This document shows, one piece after another, positions 12,901 through 23,066 of a stretch of 64,000 nucleotides of DNA. The translations under genes were made by a program, and so were the position numbers. Below the pieces are notes generated by a model. It made no database searches. It was not told the DNA's origin and saw nothing but the letters and a program-made list of their open reading frames with translations. This DNA comes from Vermamoeba vermiformis. Lineage: Eukaryota > Tubulinea > Echinamoebida. Location: contig JBEWZL010000257.1 of the NCBI GenBank assembly GCA_045837725.1, positions 1 through 64,000 on the forward strand, read 5' to 3'. Within the stretch, counting starts at the first letter, position 1, and each line of letters opens with the position of its first letter.

Positions 12901-15701
12901 GTACTCTCCCGACGAGTATACTTTCAAATTACTCGAGAACCTGAAGGCTGCATTTAAAATGGCTGATGTTAACGAAGACACTGCCAAGGCTGCTCAAGAA
13001 CGCAACTACAACCCTGGACGCAAACCTGTGACATTTGAAGTCGAACAACTGGTTTGGTATTATTCTCCGAAGCGTGTCAAGAATCAAGTTCAGAAGCTAA
13101 GCCCGCTTTGGACTGGACCGTACCTCGTCGCTCAACAGCTCAGTCCTGTCGTTTATTTGATTGAAGACATTGACACTGGCAAGAAATTTGCTGCGAACAT
13201 TCAACGACTCAAATCGTGCGAAATTTCATACGCTGAAGCGAAGAAACTCCGCCTTCGAGGCCTGCAACTACGCGACTCAGCTCAAAAGGGGGAGAAGATT
13301 CCTGAAGAATTGACCCCTACGGAACAGAAATTTTTAGAACAAGTTGAAGCCATGGACAAGTTCGATCTGTTCGACAAAACTGAATCTGATCCGTCAAATT
13401 CAACATCCGTCAAACAAGAAGCTGAAATTTCTGCGGAAAATGCTGCTATTGAGCAAATCACTAAAGAAGAGGCTGAATTCATCGTGTCTCCTGAAGACGA
13501 AGTATTCCCGATAGTTCCTACTAAGGTCAGCCATTTCTTTGACGCATTATTCCGAATGTACACGACATTCCGCGACATTTCTACGTTCAAGATTAACAAA
13601 ATGGCCCAACAACTCGATCAGTTCTTTGATAAGCCGTTTATTATGGGTTCTACAGAACGAAAGAAACTCCTCGCCGAATTGAAGACTGCTAAGAAGTCCC
13701 GATCTGCTCTTTTGAAATTCCTCTTGGATTGCACTAGCAACTTCATGATTAAGTTTGCTAGTAGCATTGATCGCCACCCTGACATACCGTCCGCCTAAAG
13801 GGAGGTGAGTGCGACGATCCAATGTCGCTTTGGAAATTCCGTTTTCCTAAAATAGAAATATTAGTTTGTAAACCGTTTTTGTATCTTTTTCGTATTTCGA
13901 ATAAAGCACCACAACAGGTATTTTCTTACCTATTGTCTGTCTCCGTACTGATCTGATCCGTGAAGATAGTCTGCATCTTCATACTGACTACCACATCTCG
14001 TTTTGCGTGCTAACAACCTTTCTTTAGATTCCAGAAAAGGAATATATTTTACAAAAAATAATGGAAAGTTCAGATTTTGATGAGCCTCAGTTCAATACAC
14101 ACCTATTGAAGAATTGGCGCGAGATCTATGAAGATCTCAAAAAATACGAATTCAACAATTTGAATCCAAAAACGTATAAAGCGTTTTTGCGGCCAGCGAA
14201 TGACCTTATAAAAGATTCAGAGGCTATTGAAAGGTTAATCAAGCGGTTGAAAGTCCATCGGCAAGGAAAACACTCGTACGAACATTTATGCGACAAGCCA
14301 TTTCGCAACGGAGCATTGGCAATTGCAGCCGTCGATCAATACGAAGAAATGATTAAATTGTGCTGGAATTATGTAATGTATATGAACTCGCGTGACGAAG
14401 CCCAAGGATTTCATAATTTACAGCTAGTAGAAAACAACGACGAAAATTTCATAGCACATCTTGCACCTCTTAGCGGAGAACTCCCCAACAATACAATATT
14501 AGTGCCTTGCTTTGATAATTGTGACCCAAATTTTGATGTAATATTGTTCAAGGAGGACGCTAAGGCTTTATTGGAACGACTCGGTGAACCAGAGCTGGAT
14601 CCGGTCAAGCTCTACTGCCTGATCATGATTTTTGCGAATATGGATTTTGTTCCGAAAAAAGAGAGAATCCCACGTAAGTTCAAATACGCTAGTTACAAAA
14701 TTATGACAATGTATGGCAGATCCAATTATTTGTGCGGACGAAACGGACCTAGGAAACTACTGTAATTCAATTAGAATGCTTTCGTGTAAATACGACAAGT
14801 TGGCAATTCTGTACGAGGTAAACATCACTCTAATGACTACCATGATAATAACTTGCAAAGCAGATCGTCGATACAAAAAAGCGAGATCCTTCGACTTGGT
14901 CAAACTTTTTCAACTACGATGGCGATAAGCGTGATGAATACTTCAATCAGATCAAATTATTAGCACTACAGATCAATTTCTTGTGTACGTATGAGATTGA
15001 ACGTTTGACATTTTCGTTGACACGTGTCATTTAGACATGCAACTGCACGTGACTACGTTCAGTATTGACGCATGCCCACCTGTCTTTGTTCATTATACGA
15101 GTGCGAGAATAGCTATTGGACATGAAGGCGAGTCCTTGAAAGACAAACTCGTTATCAATTATCAGCACGAGATCTACATGAACTCCGTGATTGATGGCGG
15201 AGAAGTGACGGAGAAAGACGGTCAAACAACGTGTTACGTTAGCGTCAAGCCAGCGGTGAGTTCAATATTAAGGCACTTAATGAAGTTAATTTCTGACAAA
15301 AAGTTGGTTTTAAGGACGAGATAATTTTTCCGCCTGCGTCGAAATTTCCCATCTTTTCTGCCAAAGAAGCTATTCCAAGCACAAACAAAATATTCATGCC
15401 CGAAGATGTGCAACAGCTCATTCCAAAAGAATTCGATTTGATTGGATTTGACACGTTCAGTGACATTCTGATTATACTCCTTGGTTTTCCTGAATATAGT
15501 CATAGCTCTAAAACCAAGCAATGCGAAACTCATTATTGCGGTGGTGATTTTGAGGTGAAATTGCCTTGTCGCAGGTACGGCCATTGGTGTCCGAAGAAAC
15601 ACAATTCGATTACATTTAACGCCAAGAGATACAACATTGACATTGATAAGTTGGCTAAAAATTACGGACTACCTCCTCAACTGACTGAACAAGATCAATG
15701 A
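6948..15701 (+). CDS. F-box-like protein gene split by a retroelement-bearing intron
   Basis: The start is the ATG at 6948. Exons 6948-6969, 7016-7246, 7321-7398, 7455-7513, 14028-14673, 14720-14817, 14861-14984, 15035-15255 and 15315-15701 join in one frame. An F-box-like helix set (LHFADVVKEVFKWLDGFYLT, then VQKSWRDLS) lies near residues 35-70, with KKQK-type basic residues before it. The remaining ~500 residues are unrecognised. They include LKNWREIYEDLKKYEF, HEIYMNSVIDGGEVTEKDG and a Cys/His-containing C-terminal end (CETHYCGG, HWCPKKH). F-box proteins usually link a target to an SCF ubiquitin ligase, so that role is inferred. Intron 4 (7514-14027) contains the whole LTR element. Removing the element and one CTGA copy leaves a normal 51-bp intron with the branch-like CTAAC and a TTTCTTTAG acceptor. 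Confidence 0.7.
7525..7698 (+). repeat. 5' LTR
   Basis: The LTR begins TGCGACGATCC and ends TCTTCATA, and matches the 3' LTR base for base. It contains AATAAAG, a probable polyadenylation signal in the same sense as the host gene. Confidence 0.95.
7701..7718 (+). other. primer-binding site of LTR element
   Basis: TGGTGCGCCC follows the LTR by two bases. Its reverse complement ends in ...CCA, as a tRNA 3' end would. The tRNA identity was not determined. Confidence 0.6.
7766..13798 (+). CDS. Gag-Pol polyprotein of Ty3/Gypsy element
   Basis: One long open frame of 2010 codons. The N-terminal ~150 residues are acidic and charged. A Gag capsid-like helical region lies around residues 200-390, a CCHC zinc knuckle (CHYCKQLGHYKSNC) near 431, and a retropepsin-type protease motif (LLDSGSNVSLI) near 660. 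Reverse transcriptase follows with YLDDIIVYS near 1124, then RNase H (FTDHSALTTFL near 1338), and an integrase region with an H2C2 finger near 1510-1552. A C-terminal extension of unknown role follows. Gag and Pol lie in a single frame, as some Ty3/Gypsy lineages do, so no recoding is needed. The overall state is given with the parent element. Confidence 0.9.
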   Translation: MEKNTPVSRSSSKKGEKRPSHLSTYHIEQTSNGSDHDFWVEHHGSDDSDDQITWDDLAYLESSSEDSSEVEHNPSHPRSVNRKIEPTSEKKSNKKKNVLKEFLVTHATLLKSLSIEVKALRKELDETKRKKKSKKVPQEDLNKTIYRPSTERDNDSEDDRSETPPKKKLSFNTPGHSTPYRPRGEEGLVNDDGPYLEIGLQESIKFPAGADQLETFQGEQGDTFALWWAHFRRISAKWSDSVRVHVLLAKFGRNPRAWLLNVLENKITWNGLVNEIERAYSSLNSDTELRQSMRKLKWLPSTKKTAQVWLQKMEALRVRMKEKIPDKEFLRLIFDDCLPAKNRMYLGDPDNYSTYLDFRAKLLQHELTFMQVLEEENNERQKNHNNRGSAKSPAPAKAQSTTAATTTPATSTTTDAATTEVKSKPDASSVTCHYCKQLGHYKSNCPKKKRNAFMYVASSDPGPSEESSSDTDEGSEESIQGSPGSSVAIEPVDENSAEPVIVSVHHSSSMRQQIQASHGDGDASPPVLDRQVPFYSIPQRVWMPDLIDTDDFGTPVRWTIQQIIPTVNNAVVPDFPIPGVLPDTPGSSPELLIQFDDMPQSEPGNNTNVQVPGSPPVPVSTETSLPSPLKDIVIGDKKSRLSSVTPAETVVTIDENPFKCLLDSGSNVSLITAAALQLLPVNSFTVIPASDSFKVGNSESVSLHGAVYLPVTMCSLTVPVRFEIVDQFEGYDVVIGLDEMVRLDMDLCLPLRQFNLPGGHPQLLWIGYAPTHKIPVLSHVPGPFADKQVLQPSVTTPVKVRLPVVIPSNMFFRIVDPTCQDAFILTQDIIQGSDSLFYELDAYNPRLARVHLLNGLRIANIEIVGTDSLFQKGEKKVNIEDKNNNNMTVDPEVPTSASASTSVSTSTSSNQNSDSQNLDPAMFGLKIGKLEAEQRAKLDLLIAKYSSIFDRPKKWGANIRVQHQIELKPDAVPYRTTPRRVPPLQQKSLDDQIEDLLKRGIIRKSSSPWASPIVLVKKKDGSWRICIDFRILNDKTKKVAYPLQRIDAALDGMAYAKILSSFDLEKGYFQLKLQEEDIEKTAFVVPNGHYEFVFLPFGLTNAPATFQRAMDDLFREELFKFLIVYLDDIIVYSESFEQHLEHLEILFKKLQEANLYLNSPKCQLCQDKVNYLGHVVGSKGIETNGDKTKAVNSMEPPRNVKQLRSFLGMVGYYRRFIQDFATLADPLHRLLKKDVPWNWSLDCQYSFLELKSRLTKAPILAFPHMDKPFILQTDASNTGIGAVLAQVQDGEERVIAYYSRALLPAERNYHTTDLECLAVVAALKHFHCYLLGSEFEVFTDHSALTTFLTRKQTSARLLRWALELAEFGNFKISHRSGTKNANADGLSCLGSEREDQPRVNHAVRTNKPCQLFVLHGTKDRPSSVQLNYGEISQLQREDVWLNHIYESIVNNKVPDDPDVAKSVAAQRDLYVLENQVLHRIYSVESSHRRHETRKLVAVPRRQVPTILNAMHCNVEGSHLGIDRTYEKIRLHFHWPSMYGDIRRFVKECATCAKKKPPVRSPAGLLMPIRAAGPWDTVGVDILGPLPITQSKHRYIVVFTDYLTKWVEAFPMKDADAKTLARIFVMNIKKLFTTPYHPQTDGLTERFNKTIAQMLTAYVDLHQTNWDQILPLALLAYRTARQSSTRETPFFMTYGRDAFLPLNRIYPSELDEEYSPDEYTFKLLENLKAAFKMADVNEDTAKAAQERNYNPGRKPVTFEVEQLVWYYSPKRVKNQVQKLSPLWTGPYLVAQQLSPVVYLIEDIDTGKKFAANIQRLKSCEISYAEAKKLRLRGLQLRDSAQKGEKIPEELTPTEQKFLEQVEAMDKFDLFDKTESDPSNSTSVKQEAEISAENAAIEQITKEEAEFIVSPEDEVFPIVPTKVSHFFDALFRMYTTFRDISTFKINKMAQQLDQFFDKPFIMGSTERKKLLAELKTAKKSRSALLKFLLDCTSNFMIKFASSIDRHPDIPSA
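13797..13809 (+). other. polypurine tract of LTR element
   Basis: AAAGGGAGGTGAG lies directly before the right LTR, where plus-strand priming occurs in LTR retrotransposons. Confidence 0.75.
13810..13983 (+). repeat. 3' LTR
   Basis: Identical by eye to 7525-7698. It is followed at once by the CTGA target duplication and then by the remainder of the host intron. Confidence 0.95.
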
Positions 15702-15761
15702 TGATTTAGAACGCTAATTGTATTTTTGCATTCACCATTAAATTATTTATGATAGATTTAT

Positions 15762-18700
15762 TTACAAGATGTTAGTTTTGTCGGTCGCGAGTCTCGGCTT
15801 CAATTTGCAGCAGAGTCCAACGATCGCTGTGAAACTTTCGCCGGTCATCGATAAGCTGTAAAAAGTTGTCATAGCGATCGCCAAACATGTGTATACAAAG
15901 TTAATAGGCATTCTAAAGAGGTACAAGCCAAGCTCGAAGAAAAATAATGACGCGAAGAAAAACGTCAAAAAATATCTCCAAATGTACTGCTGCAATGATT
16001 TTTGGATTTTTTCCGCTGCTGGTTGCTGCGTCAATGACAATTGAGGTGTGATCATGCAAATTAAGTATAACGGCATCAAGAAAAAGAACGCAAACTTGTG
16101 GATCGAGAAAAGAATTCCCGCCAAAGTCACGTGCTCGGTGTGATCATGAATGCCCAAAATAAATATCTTCGTGTCGCCGAGATCGTAGTTTCCTCCCGAA
16201 ATTTCGTGCAGCCAGTACGCTTGATTCATCATCAACAAAAACGCAAATTTCCTCAGATGTGGACCTGCGAACTGAACGACTTTTGTGTCCATATTCGCTG
16301 CATGCACAATCTTGCTGTATGAATTGAGCACTAGCGTACCGAAGACTAGGTACAGCCTAACAGATTGAATAATGAATTAGTGACAACGAAAAAATTGACA
16401 GGTGTCAAACTCGATCTTCAATTCAATGAATCGATATATGAAGTGTCAAAGTGTCAAAAGTGTCAAAATAATGACTGGCCGTGCTTACCTCTCTTCATCA
16501 GTGAACAGCACGAACAACAACATTGTCATCGGAATAACAGCCAATCGACGCGAGACACCAGGCACGATCAACAAGACGACAGTGTGCGCGATGAGTGCAG
16601 GGTACAAGCCGATGATAATCACGCTGTGATTGGAGTCAATGTCCATGTTGTTCACCTTCCAAGTCCGGCCAATCGATTCAAATGCAAAGAAGTACGTGAA
16701 TGCCATGAAGTAGATGACACGTGTCAGTTTGAAGATTGTGCCGTTCATGAACAACTCTCTTTCCGAGTTGTTTTGCTGTGCTTCAATCGCCTAAAATAGT
16801 ATCGGTTAGTTCCGCAATCTATTATTTCCTTAAACGTACTTGTTGATATTCTTTGAATCGTTGCCACATCCAAATAGCAAAGCCCAAATAAAACACTAAA
16901 TACGTTAATACGTGGAGCGCTAATGGTCGACCAATCTCCTTGCGGACTGTAAAGGTATTAGCTTAATTTGGTAATAAGTGATGCGAGGGTACGTGCCTTG
17001 AATGAACGAATTCGTGTAGACTGCAACAATGACACCGGCAGCTGTGCCGACAAACAGCCAATATCGAATGTTGTGCGAGGGACTTTTCACCTCATTTTCA
17101 TCAATGATAGCTTTGCGTTTTATCTTCTCGCTGTTGCCGGCCTCCATATCATCGTCTTTGGTATTTGGAGAAGTTTCTTGGTCCATTGACGTGTTGTAAA
17201 GTGCACCAGCGACCAACAGCGCGTGAATGAATAAAAAGATTTGTCTGTTCTCGCCCCACCAGAACTCGACATTAAGCTGCCATAATAAGTTAGCCCATCA
17301 TACCACGTAAAATATCCGTAATGAAAAATTGTACGTACCATTGAAAAGACTACTGGGTAACCAAACACGATGAATATTGGAACGACAATCAGCCAAAATC
17401 TCGCTTTCAACATGACGCAGAATTTTTGCAAAGACCCAAACTCTAAGTTCGTGAGCGAGATGAACGTGCCAAGAGCGGCCAAGAGGTAGAACGCGATTGA
17501 AAAGACAGGGATTGCGTGGAACTCTTCGAGGGCGTGCTTGAGCTGACCAAGATACTTCTTCCAAGTGCTGTCTTTCGCAGTCTTTACGTCCAAGTTGTGT
17601 TCATCGTCAGGGCCAAATCGACTGACAGTCGAGCCAAGTCTCACGCCTAAATGTTTGGCGTTCTGAATGAGTTGAAATGACACGTGTCTGTACAAATTGA
17701 TGCGTTCTGAAAGTGACTCTGAAGCTGCATAAGCCACGCCGTTAGATTCAGCGGGAATGCTCGCTGCTCGGACGTATTGCGTCAGCGTGCCAGCGACGTC
17801 AACAGTGTCGAGCCAGACCTCTTGAGGGAGAGGTTTCAGCTTCGGGTTGTACATCATCATGAAGGCTTCGTTGCCGTTGTCCGACGTTCCGTGAGTACTG
17901 TCAAAAGCAAGTTAATCGCTGGTTGTACGACAACGGCTTATCTTTTGAATGAAATATCAATGTCGCAGCAATTAAGTTGTTACCTTAAAATGTCGTCATC
18001 TGGCCACGCACCACCATGATCGCTCATAACGACCAAAAGATAATCGGGATTTTCATCGATCCAGCGCTGCACAATGCGCATGTCCTCGTTGAACTGGTTG
18101 ATAATTTCAACGGTGTGCGAATCATATTTGCTATGATTGTGCGTGTTAGATTTGGGTCGGAAGTCGAATTTCTAAATTAGGAAATACTTACTCCATCGTC
18201 TTGTGGTTAAATTTATCCACGATTTGGGTCGTGATCAGAGCACTTTTCGAGTCAGATCTGAACTTGTTCAGTTGACTGTAGGCTGATTCTTTGCTGACAG
18301 CAGCACCCTTATTAGGACCAAATAAGGAATAAAAAGCACGTTCATGAACAGTGTCTTCTTCAACACGAGTTATTCCGCTCCAAAGTTGTGTTCTTTCGCG
18401 CATCAAATCGTAGAACGCTTCACCGTCCGTTTGCCCGTAGTAATGAATAGGAACACCTAATGAAATTGTTTGATTAATATTTTAACTATATTTGGCATAA
18501 TAGTGTGATGCGAACCTGCAGTTTTGAACTGGCTAATGAAGTTGTCGCACTCAACTGGAGCGCCCATGACATTAGTAGCCGGCTTGCCAGTGAGGTATGA
18601 AGTTACTACACCATATGTTGATTGAAAGGGTATATTGTATATATGATACAAGTGCGATGAAGCCTGGTGTAACGAAGATCTCGTTAGAAAAATTGAAAAT

Positions 18701-19397
18701 TCTGGATCGATCTTTGAAGCTGGACTTAAATTAAAATACTACAATACGAAATTCTATTGACTTACTTCGAATGTTCTTTGGGTGGTAGTTGTCCAAAACT
18801 GGTCAAATGGAAGCCCATCCATGTAAAATATCAAAATCTTTTGAAATGATAACGAACTTTGACAGTGATCGGGATTTTCTATACAATATGTATTCACAAA
18901 ATTTTCGCTGCTGTAATAAGCATTAATTAGTTAATTGCGGTTGCGGATGCCGAGCCAAAAATTCTGGGCTCCAAAAAAATGAAGAAAATATCGCATTATT
19001 AAATATTGTATTCATCTGTTAAATGTAATATGCTGCAGTAACGATAAATCAAGCAGCGCAAAAAAAAAAGTACGAGATCCAAATAAGTTTTCAAATTGTG
19101 TACTGCAACGTTATTTTTTTTTATAGTAAGACCTATTATTAACAATTATTCTTAGCAAATTAAAAATTATTAGAGTAGTCTTTAAGCATTTGAGATGTAC
19201 CTGATCCAAGCAGAGTTCGTTCGGTTGTAGCTGTCCACAATGTTGCTGGAGCAATAGGCTATTACAAGAAGCACTATTAGCGGCTTAAAGTTGCTCCAGA
19301 TGAACGAAAGAGCATTGAACAGCGGAGGTGAGCCGCGCTTTATTCGTTGGATGAACGGATCGCATCCCAGTCGCAGAACCTGGAACTGTCCTAGCAT
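15762..19397 (-). CDS. GPI ethanolamine phosphate transferase (PIGO/PIGG/PIGN family)
   Basis: This is a multi-exon membrane enzyme of the alkaline-phosphatase superfamily, which adds ethanolamine phosphate to GPI-anchor mannose in the ER. The start at 19397 (MLGQFQ) gives a signal-anchor helix (PLIVLLVIAYCSS). The luminal catalytic domain follows: KILIFYMDGLPFDQFW supplies the first metal-binding Asp, and VTSYLTGKPA the candidate nucleophile Thr. YLLVVMSDHGGAWPDDDIL carries the late Asp-His metal motif. Downstream exons hold many hydrophobic helices (for example FYLLAALGTFISL and LIVVPIFIVFGYPVVF) typical of the C-terminal multi-pass half. The stop is at 15762, 60 bp from the convergent F-box-like gene. 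I cannot tell PIGO from PIGG by eye. A further 5' non-coding exon is possible because an acceptor-like TTTTATTAG lies just upstream. Confidence 0.8.
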
Positions 19398-19483
19398 TTC
19401 AGAAGTCTGCTCTGGGTCCAATAGCTAATAAAAATGAACTTGGGGTGAGGATTTAGTTTTTCAACGTTGAAAATGCCTAAAAA

Positions 19484-19746
19484 GGAAGGTGGAGCGCATG
19501 TAAACCGACAAAATCTCGCCGAGAGAGATCCAAAAATGGAAACGGTTGGAAATGTGTTCAGACAGCAATACTAACTATTTCGAGACATTACTATGTTACT
19601 TAAACGTCAAAGCATCAAAATTGCGTTTTTCGTTTCTAGTCCTTGACATCCAGCACCAAAGTCCGCAGAGCTCACAATCGGGTGGAACATTCAGCTCCGC
19701 ACTTCCGTACCTTGCACGATTATCTCGCTTAATCACCGAGGAATGA
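19484..19746 (+). CDS. possible short gene, unrecognised
   Basis: An ATG at about 19484 opens a Lys/Glu-rich frame (MPKKEGGAH, then NLAERDPKMETVGN). A branch-like TACTAAC at about 19568 and the acceptor TTTCTAG at about 19640 suggest an intron. Joined in frame, the second exon would end RTLHDYLA and stop near 19732. Alternative joins exist. No family was recognised, and this may be non-coding sequence upstream of the GPI gene. Confidence 0.25.
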
Positions 19747-19835
19747 GTAAAATCATCACCTGTAATGCTAGCTAGCTATCAAACGTGATTTGGGTACCTG
19801 CAATAGCAAACTAGATCAGAGGAATTAACAGCGTT

Positions 19836-20846
19836 CTATTGTATAATACAGCGGGATCTCTTAGCTAATTTTGGATTAAGCATAGCAGGGGTTCGCTTAT
19901 AAAAGACATTAGCCGCGTGTTCTATGCTCGCATCCAGATCTTTGTCAGCTACCAAAAGCCCATTATCCAAAAAAGGTTTGATTATTCTTCGCATAACATC
20001 TAATGCTTCTTTAGCTTTATCGGCACCATACGTTTGATAAATTTCGACGCCAATACTCTTTGCGTATTCTTGCGCTATTTCAAACGAAACTTCAATTTCT
20101 TCTGGTTTGCGATGGTAACGCGTTCCAATTATCACCTAATAACATATAAGCAAGCATAGAAACGATATTATTTCATAGTATCAATCGTGCCGTCGGAACG
20201 TATAAATATTTGATCAGGTCTGTTTGTTATTCTTACGATTGGAACAGGTTCTCGGCCCATATCCGAACATATCCGCTTTGCTTCATCAATTTTTAGCTTA
20301 ATGTCTTCAAACGAACGCATACTTAGTGCGCTGTAAATCATGACAACGCAAAAAGATTGCGCGTAGCTCATCTGTCTCTCGGCTGAATTAATTAACCATT
20401 AAATATCTATGACTTAATTAATAAGTGATCATTGACTATTCTAATTACCGACTCTGTCTTCGCGCTGAGAAACATTTGATACAGAAACCCAGATCTTTTT
20501 GCCATCAATTTCTATCTGCAAAATAAAAGGATATTAAATATTTGCTATTTAAGTAAATGCTTAACTGTCCTAAATTTTTAATAAACTGTCTCCAAAATCT
20601 TTTATTAATTATACTTACGTTGGATCGCACTATGTCATTCAAATACGGCGACTGATCCGCTATAATGCTTTATTAATTTTTATATAAATTATGCTCGCAC
20701 GTACGATCCCATTGTTGCGATTGTAAAAGGCAGATAAAATCATAACCGAGATCGTGCGTGTAATAACCCCAAGTCTCGGTAGAACCGGTCCTTGGTGCAC
20801 CATCTCCAGTTATTAAGCACAATTGTGGTGGATTCTTTTTGGCCAT
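19836..20846 (-). CDS. Ras-superfamily protein with degenerate G motifs and CaaX end
   Basis: The start is ATG at 20846 and five exons join in frame. The fold order of a Ras/Rho GTPase is clear. A beta1/P-loop segment (LITGDGAPRTGST) comes first, then a switch-II region (IWVSVSNVSQRED). Next is SYAQSFCVVMIYSALSMRSF, then the beta5 strand EPVPIVIIGTRYHRKPEE and a helix with YQTYGADKAKEALDVM. The P-loop lacks the GK[ST] lysine, DTAGQE is replaced by SNVSQRE, NKxD/TKxD by GTRYHR, and SAK by YGA. The C-terminus RSRCIIQ is a CaaX prenylation signal. It is therefore probably a membrane-attached pseudo-GTPase or an unusual nucleotide binder, perhaps a decoy for Ras/Rho regulators. The splice join EPVPI|VIIGT supports the model strongly. 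Biochemical inactivity is inference. Confidence 0.75.
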
Positions 20847-20977
20847 AATTTAAACAGTTGAATTGATTAAAAAAAAGTTGCACGGAAGTTGTCAAACCCG
20901 CCTTACCCGTATTTCCTTTTAAATGAGACGAATTGTCTAATTGAGTTTATTTACAAAAGAAATAAAATTGAATAAAA

Positions 20978-22897
20978 CTAATCATCCTCGTTCAAAATTT
21001 CGTCCAGAAGTTCATCGTCGTTCGGATCGGGGACTACACCCTTTGTAAAAACGTAGGTAGAAATACCACTCGATTTGGCTTGATATTTCTTATAAGCCCA
21101 GAAAGCGACATATCCTATTAAAGCCAAGCCAACCATTGCGGATGCGCCGATCAGGACGTACTTGAACGGTTTCAGATCGCTGTTGTTACCTTCATCGCCA
21201 GGCTCACGATCAGAACCTTTAGTAGGTGTAACGACAATGATGTCTTGGGGTGGATTAACGGGTGGATTGCACACCTGATCGTTGGTCAAGTCCAACAAGT
21301 TGTACTTGTTCAAAGGATAGGTCTGCACTTCGAAGCCGTTACACTCGTAGCGCATAGCTAACAAGTTATTCACCTACAGTGTATTAGTATTGCCCCGACA
21401 CCTGTTATTGAAATACAGTACTTACGACCAAGTTGTTGCTCGAGACAGTGAAGTTTCTTAACATGAAGCAGCTCTGGCACTTATTGTTTCCCGGATCCGT
21501 TTGGCAGCCTAACTCGATCTTATCGTGGTTCTTTAATTGCTCAATAGTAAACGCGAGCTCTTTGTTATCTAAAGTTTCAACTCGCTGCAAGAAACAAAAC
21601 TATTAGAACAGATCTTCCAACAGAGATCTGATCGCTTACGAGGCTACGGCAGTTTTCACCCTTCTTGCTGACAATACAATGACTGAAGCCACCAGGGCCA
21701 GTAATGCAACTTTTATCGGAAGCTAAGATCTACGTGTTAGTCCTAACAGATAGATAGTCATAGTTTGTCTAGTACGTACTCCACTCGCAGCCAACACCGT
21801 GATAGTTATCTTTGCAGTGACACAGACCAGCAAGCGAGCATTGACCGTGCTGAGAGCAATCAGCGTCACAATCTAAACGAACGGAATAAGTTAAACCTAT
21901 AGTACTCGAACTCTAAGAGCCAATTACTTGCGACTATAATATTACAAAAAGCGCGCACAAATAATACCAATAAAAACATCTGAAGTGTCACTTACTCAAG
22001 AAACAATTGTCAAGTGTCAAGCATCCGAAGTCAACTTGCGACATTACATTTCCAAAGCAATCAACCCTGGAAGTGCCACAGACATTGACTTGGTGACTAG
22101 GTGTAGAGTAGTTTGCGATTGTAACGCACGCATTGCACTGCACTGAAGCTCGTCTGACCAAAAGTGATCAGATCGCGTGTCAGTCAATTGACCAATAGAA
22201 AACTTACTTGTTCAGCGGAACATTGATGGGAATGCACGCTTCAATAGGAAACCTGGGTTGTCCCTAGAAAGTTGTTTTTGAGTACTTTGACTGGGAGTTG
22301 GAGTACGGATTTAGTTTTACTTACGACGCCGAAGTCAACGTAGCTTAATGCCTTGACTATCGAAGTTGTCATGGGCTCGAAAATCGGTTTACTTTTGTAG
22401 GTAACAGCCAAGGACTGTTAAAACGAAATTAATAATCGGAAAAATGTAGGAGTGCATCCATTAAATGGATCAGAAAATTTACGATTGATTTGTTCATCAA
22501 TATGTACATTCTAAATATATTTACCAGCTTAAGACAATCCTGATGCGTAACGGTGAAGCATACATCTTTCACTGCAGGATTATCGATGCATTTTTGAAGC
22601 AGAACGGCTAAAAATTATTTAATTATAATTCCGACACTCGTTATTATCGATAATGAATGCCTTCGTATTTTTAAAATACAAGGAAATTTATTTCAATTTT
22701 TCTAAATTAGTATGTGCCGCTAAGAGGCCATACAATCCATAAATTAGCACCAAATCATCAATAATAAAATTATCTGGTAAATTATGAACATTTTGTCTCG
22801 GGAAAGCGAATATTAAAAAGGACTTACAGTCATCCGCTCCGACGGCACTCAAAGTGATGAGTAAAGCTATATATATACAAAAGATACGTATGTACAT
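20978..22897 (-). CDS. EGF-like type I membrane protein
   Basis: The start is ATG at 22897, with a signal peptide (IFCIYIALLITLSAVGA). The gene has many short exons. An EGF/tenascin-type module near 21870-21785 reads CDADCSQHGQCSLAGLCHC, followed by a Tyr-Gly-Cys-Glu end. Other exons are Cys-rich. Near the C-terminus a Pro/Thr linker leads to one transmembrane helix (YVLIGASAMVGLALIGYVAFW), then a short cytoplasmic tail rich in acidic residues ending in LDEILNEDD. It is a cell-surface protein of unknown ligand. It is divergent from the Rho-like gene, with only about 170 bp between the two starts. Confidence 0.65.
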
Positions 22898-23066
22898 CTA
22901 CAGATAACTTATATAATATAGAACAAACAAATGATGAGTCGTGTTCGATCTCTCAAACAAAAGTAAAAAATAATTTTAACGACGCACAGCAGCACAGCAG
23001 GTCTTTAGATATTTATATTAATATTTGCGTGTACATGCAAAACACATCGGAGGGCTATTCTGTAGA

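Larger units (their letters stand above)
7525..13983 (+). mobile_element. Ty3/Gypsy LTR retrotransposon, recent insertion
   Basis: Two LTRs of 174 bp (7525-7698 and 13810-13983) are identical by eye. They flank a single 2010-residue Gag-Pol frame. A 4-bp duplication CTGA sits at 7521-7524 and 13984-13987. A primer-binding site starting TGGTGCGCCC lies just inside the left LTR (7701), and a purine tract lies just before the right LTR (about 13797-13809). The order protease, reverse transcriptase, RNase H, integrase assigns it to Ty3/Gypsy. Identical LTRs indicate a very recent insertion. The element looks almost whole, with perhaps about one break. Confidence 0.95.

Noticed and set aside
19546-19746. 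66-codon frame as a gene on its own
   Set aside because: Its start is not convincing. The upstream Lys/Glu-rich frame with an intron explains the interval at least as well, and both remain weak.
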